This document shows positions 32,638 through 34,974 of a stretch of DNA of 34,974 bases, piece after piece. Source of the stretch: Planctomycetota bacterium (GTDB taxonomy: Bacteria > Planctomycetota > Planctomycetia > Pirellulales > UBA1268); the NCBI GenBank assembly GCA_014238855.1, contig JABAAH010000025.1, forward strand, positions 2,235 to 37,208, in the 5' to 3' direction. How positions within the stretch are numbered: the first letter of the stretch is position 1; each line of letters starts with the position of its first letter. Made by a program: the position numbers and the translations under genes. A model generated the notes under the pieces. The model saw nothing but the letters and a program-made list of their open reading frames with translations, did not search any database and was not told where the DNA came from.

Positions 32638-34398
32638 TCACTTTTCACTTTTCACTTTTCTTTTGTTTGGTCGAACCTTCTCCCAGGCAACTACTTGTGC
32701 CCGAGTAGCGTAGTCATTCCATGCATTTGCCATGGCTTGCGCACGCTCAGGCTGTGTGCCGGAAAGGTCATGTTGTTCAGACCGATCAGTAGAAATATTG
32801 TACAGCTCCCAGGAGCTATTGAATCCAGCAACCAACTTCCATTTTCCATCTCGAATTGCACGATTGCCTTCGTGCTCCCAATAGAGCTTTCGTCTTGGCA
32901 GTGATGTTTTTTTGAAAAGTGGTTGAAGGCTCATGCCTTCAAGTGGAGTCTTATTCTTTGGGTAAGTAGCAAGAGCAACATCGACCGCCGTTGCCATAAT
33001 GTCAATTAAGTGGCTTGGAGTTTCTTCCAGTCGCCCAGCGTCTTCTATACCAGTTGGCCAGTGAACAATAAGGGGTGTTGCGATACCGCCTTCATGGACC
33101 CAGTGTTTATATTTTCGAAAAGGGGTGTTTGAAACAGTTGCCCAGGCCTGACCATATCCAATGTACGTATCAGCCGGGCCCGCCATGACACCTTTGCCTT
33201 GTCGAACGGGATACCCATCACGGGTCTGTTTTGGAATCATGTCTGGTTGTAGTGCATCGCTTTTCATAGGGGGAAGAGGAGGTGTAGAAGCTTTTGGTTT
33301 TCCGATATTTCCTCGACCTATTCTTTCTGCGCATCCTCCATTATCTTGCATGTAGCAAACCAGTGTGTTGTCGAGTGCGTGAGTTGTTTCAAGGGCGTGG
33401 ATGATTTTGCCAATGCCCTGATCCATGGAGTCAACCATGGCGGCGTAGACCTCCATGTTTCTTTCGTCCCATGGCCAGTAGTCACCCTGTTCACCCCATT
33501 TTGCTTCGAGAGGCCAGAGTGTTGTGGCGTCTGCGGCTACAACATGTTGTTGCAGCATCTTGTGATACCGTGTCGCGCGAATTGCAGAGTAACCCTCTTT
33601 GTAGTGACCTTTATACTTGTCCATGTCTTTTTGTTTTGCATGCATTGGCCAGTGTGCAGCAGTAAAAGTGACATACATGAAAAATGGTTTGGCGTTATCA
33701 TGCTCTTGAATAAAGCGTACGGCATGATCAGCAATGGCATCTGTGTAATAGTACGATTCTGGTTTGTAAGAGGGATCAGCATAGGGTGAAATAAGAGTAT
33801 TATCTCGCACTAATGTATTGGGATCAAAGAAGCTTCCGGCACCATGTATGGTTCCATAGAAACGATCGAATCCACGTTGGAGTGGCCAATTCTTTTTGTC
33901 ATTTTCGTCTTCAGAAGATGTGTTGTGTGTGATGTGCCATTTGCCAGCCATGTAACTCCGGTATCCGGCAGGCTGGAGTGCCTCAGCGATTGTGAAACAG
34001 TTATCGCCAAATTCTCCACGGTAGCCGGGGAAGCCCCGATCATTCATCATGTGACCAATACCAGCTTGATGAGGATAGAGACCAGACAGCAGACTCGCTC
34101 TCGTTGGGCAGCATCGACCAGTGTTATAAAATTGAGTAAATTGAATCCCATTATGAGCGAGTCGATCCAAGGTTGGTGTTTCAATCTCACTGCCGTAACA
34201 TCCAATATCTGAGTAGCCCATGTCATCAGAGAGAATCACAATAATATTGGGCTGCTCTCCTGCTTGCGTAGAGTGAGCAAGGCAGCTTAAGAAAAAGCTG
34301 GTGATTAAGCAGCTACTTATTCGAAGAAAAATATGTGTGCGGCGATACGAAATTGTATTGCAATACATTGGAAAAGATTTCCTGTCAGGGTTATGCAT
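32638..34398 (-). CDS. Secreted FGly-type sulfatase (S1 arylsulfatase family)
   Basis: 586 residues with an N-terminal signal (hydrophobic ISSCLITSFFLSCLA, cleavage near STQA). ATG 34398 is the longest start; ATG 34368 (AGGA about 11 nt upstream) gives a tidier signal and may be the true one. The mature protein opens with PNIIVILSDDMGYSDIGCYG (two metal Asp near 58-59) and carries the sulfatase signature CCPTRASLLSGLYPHQAGIG, with Cys96 of the C-x-P-x-R motif to be converted to formylglycine. Further sites: GKWHI, YMQDNGGCAERI and the arylsulfatase-A-like C-terminal ELYNISTDRSEQHDL. It hydrolyses sulfate esters, probably on algal polysaccharides, in the periplasm or outside. The gene ends in a 7-bp tandem repeat. 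Confidence 0.93.
   Translation of the reverse strand: MHNPDRKSFPMYCNTISYRRTHIFLRISSCLITSFFLSCLAHSTQAGEQPNIIVILSDDMGYSDIGCYGSEIETPTLDRLAHNGIQFTQFYNTGRCCPTRASLLSGLYPHQAGIGHMMNDRGFPGYRGEFGDNCFTIAEALQPAGYRSYMAGKWHITHNTSSEDENDKKNWPLQRGFDRFYGTIHGAGSFFDPNTLVRDNTLISPYADPSYKPESYYYTDAIADHAVRFIQEHDNAKPFFMYVTFTAAHWPMHAKQKDMDKYKGHYKEGYSAIRATRYHKMLQQHVVAADATTLWPLEAKWGEQGDYWPWDERNMEVYAAMVDSMDQGIGKIIHALETTHALDNTLVCYMQDNGGCAERIGRGNIGKPKASTPPLPPMKSDALQPDMIPKQTRDGYPVRQGKGVMAGPADTYIGYGQAWATVSNTPFRKYKHWVHEGGIATPLIVHWPTGIEDAGRLEETPSHLIDIMATAVDVALATYPKNKTPLEGMSLQPLFKKTSLPRRKLYWEHEGNRAIRDGKWKLVAGFNSSWELYNISTDRSEQHDLSGTQPERAQAMANAWNDYATRAQVVAWEKVRPNKRKVKSEK
32639..32659. repeat. 7-bp tandem repeat at the 3' end of the sulfatase gene
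   Basis: CACTTTT three times in a row (32639-32645, 32646-32652, 32653-32659), followed by a near-copy CTTTT. On the coding strand it is the Lys-rich tail KVKSEK and reaches the stop codon itself. Seven is not a multiple of three, so gain or loss of a unit would move the stop. Confidence 0.85.
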
Positions 34399-34427
34399 GA
34401 TTATGAATCTTAATAAAAGAAAACTTT

Positions 34428-34974
34428 TTATTTTTTAATAAAGGCATTTTCAGTCGTGACAGGATTACTATCATCCCAGCGTTTCAGCCATGTGTGCAGC
34501 GCCTTTTGGAGTCGCTCAAAGACCTTTTTATGACTTTCGGATGCCGCAATATTCTTAAGCTCATGCGGATCATTCTTGCGGTCATAAAGAGCCCACGCAG
34601 GTCGGTGATGAAGACGATGGACCAGAGTCTTCGTGTGAGCCTGAGGATCATCGTATGATTTTTGTACCCAAGAGGCAGCGACGTCAGGATATTTGTCACT
34701 GTTTTTATGGTTTATCCAATCGAGTGCCTGAGTGAGTGTGACGTTGGATGTGATGTTTTGATGCTGAGGCGACCAGATCAGGGTGTATGTGTCATCACGA
34801 ATTGAACGAATTGGGTAGTTTCTTGTCTTGTTATCGAGAATGTTGCAATTGGTAAAAGCACCATATGCATAGTGGTGAACGTCAGTCTCGCCTCCAGTCC
34901 AGTTTCCCCACTGGCTTATCCCATCGAATGTCCATGCTGCTGTATTGCCACCTGTTGCCTCCAGAAGAGTAGGT
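34428..34974 (-). CDS. C-terminal part of a second sulfatase (5' end outside window)
   Basis: The minus-strand frame is open from the window edge to TAA at 34430-34428. The translation includes LLEATGGNTAAWTFDGISQW, TDVHHYAYGAFTNCNI, YPIRSIRDDTYTLIWSPQ, RPAWALYDRKNDPHELKNI and ALHTWLKRWDD. These match the C-terminal subdomain of S1 sulfatases, resembling the N-sulfoglucosamine sulfohydrolase/heparan-sulfatase-like branch (the RSIRDD.YTLI strand and LYDRKNDPHELKN loop). The catalytic N-terminal half lies beyond 34974. It is 29 bp upstream of the next sulfatase on the same strand, so both probably form an operon for breaking down a sulfated glycan. Confidence 0.8.
   Translation of the reverse strand, partial: PTLLEATGGNTAAWTFDGISQWGNWTGGETDVHHYAYGAFTNCNILDNKTRNYPIRSIRDDTYTLIWSPQHQNITSNVTLTQALDWINHKNSDKYPDVAASWVQKSYDDPQAHTKTLVHRLHHRPAWALYDRKNDPHELKNIAASESHKKVFERLQKALHTWLKRWDDSNPVTTENAFIKK

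Overview
The window looks like a chromosomal segment of a planctomycete, most likely of the Pirellulales type. The evidence is a set of lineage-typical families: a Pirellula/Verrucomicrobium-type haem-binding domain, two DUF1549/DUF1553 proteins followed by a DUF1501 protein, two FGly sulfatases, DUF1080-like secreted proteins and a TSCPD-type B12-dependent ribonucleotide reductase. Gene density is moderate, genes lie on both strands, and several units end in long perfect hairpins. No tRNA, rRNA, CRISPR array, transposase or integrase was seen.

Layout. 1-4.4 kb: end of a haem-binding-domain protein, a convergent PhoD-like phosphatase, a MalY/PatB-type aminotransferase and a small secreted EF-hand protein. 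4.5-10.3 kb: two paralogous DUF1549/DUF1553 proteins and a Tat-type DUF1501 protein, closed by an intrinsic terminator. 10.4-14 kb: a small membrane protein, aminopeptidase P, a secreted FKBP isomerase and GDP-mannose 4,6-dehydratase. 14-15.1 kb: a cysteine desulfurase broken by several lesions, including one at the expected PLP-lysine site. 15.2-21 kb: the replication block, dnaA-like / probable oriC / dnaN / dciA-like / gyrB, all on the plus strand. 21-23 kb: a DUF1080 pseudogene with two in-frame stops, a MEKHLA-domain protein and a secreted laminin-G/DUF1080-like protein. 23-28.8 kb: pgk, then the convergent nrdJ, then a DJ-1/PfpI protein. 28.8-32.6 kb: a small Cys-rich ORF and an oppA-oppB-oppC operon with 4-nt ATGA overlaps but no ATPase genes. 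32.6 kb to the end: two sulfatases on the minus strand, the upstream one incomplete.

The most notable item is the DnaA homologue. Its DNA-binding domain IV is intact, including the GRRDHSTV signature, but the AAA+ part has no recognisable Walker A or Walker B, most of the lid is absent, and domains I-II are missing. It sits directly upstream of a 690-bp AT-rich intergenic region and dnaN, so it may be the resident initiator in a form that cannot bind ATP in the usual way, or a DNA-binding accessory factor. A second theme is small-scale decay and slippage: two pseudogenes flank the replication block, and short tandem repeats (8 bp x4, 15 bp x2.5, 7 bp x3) lie inside three coding regions. All calls are from reading the sequence; no database search was run.
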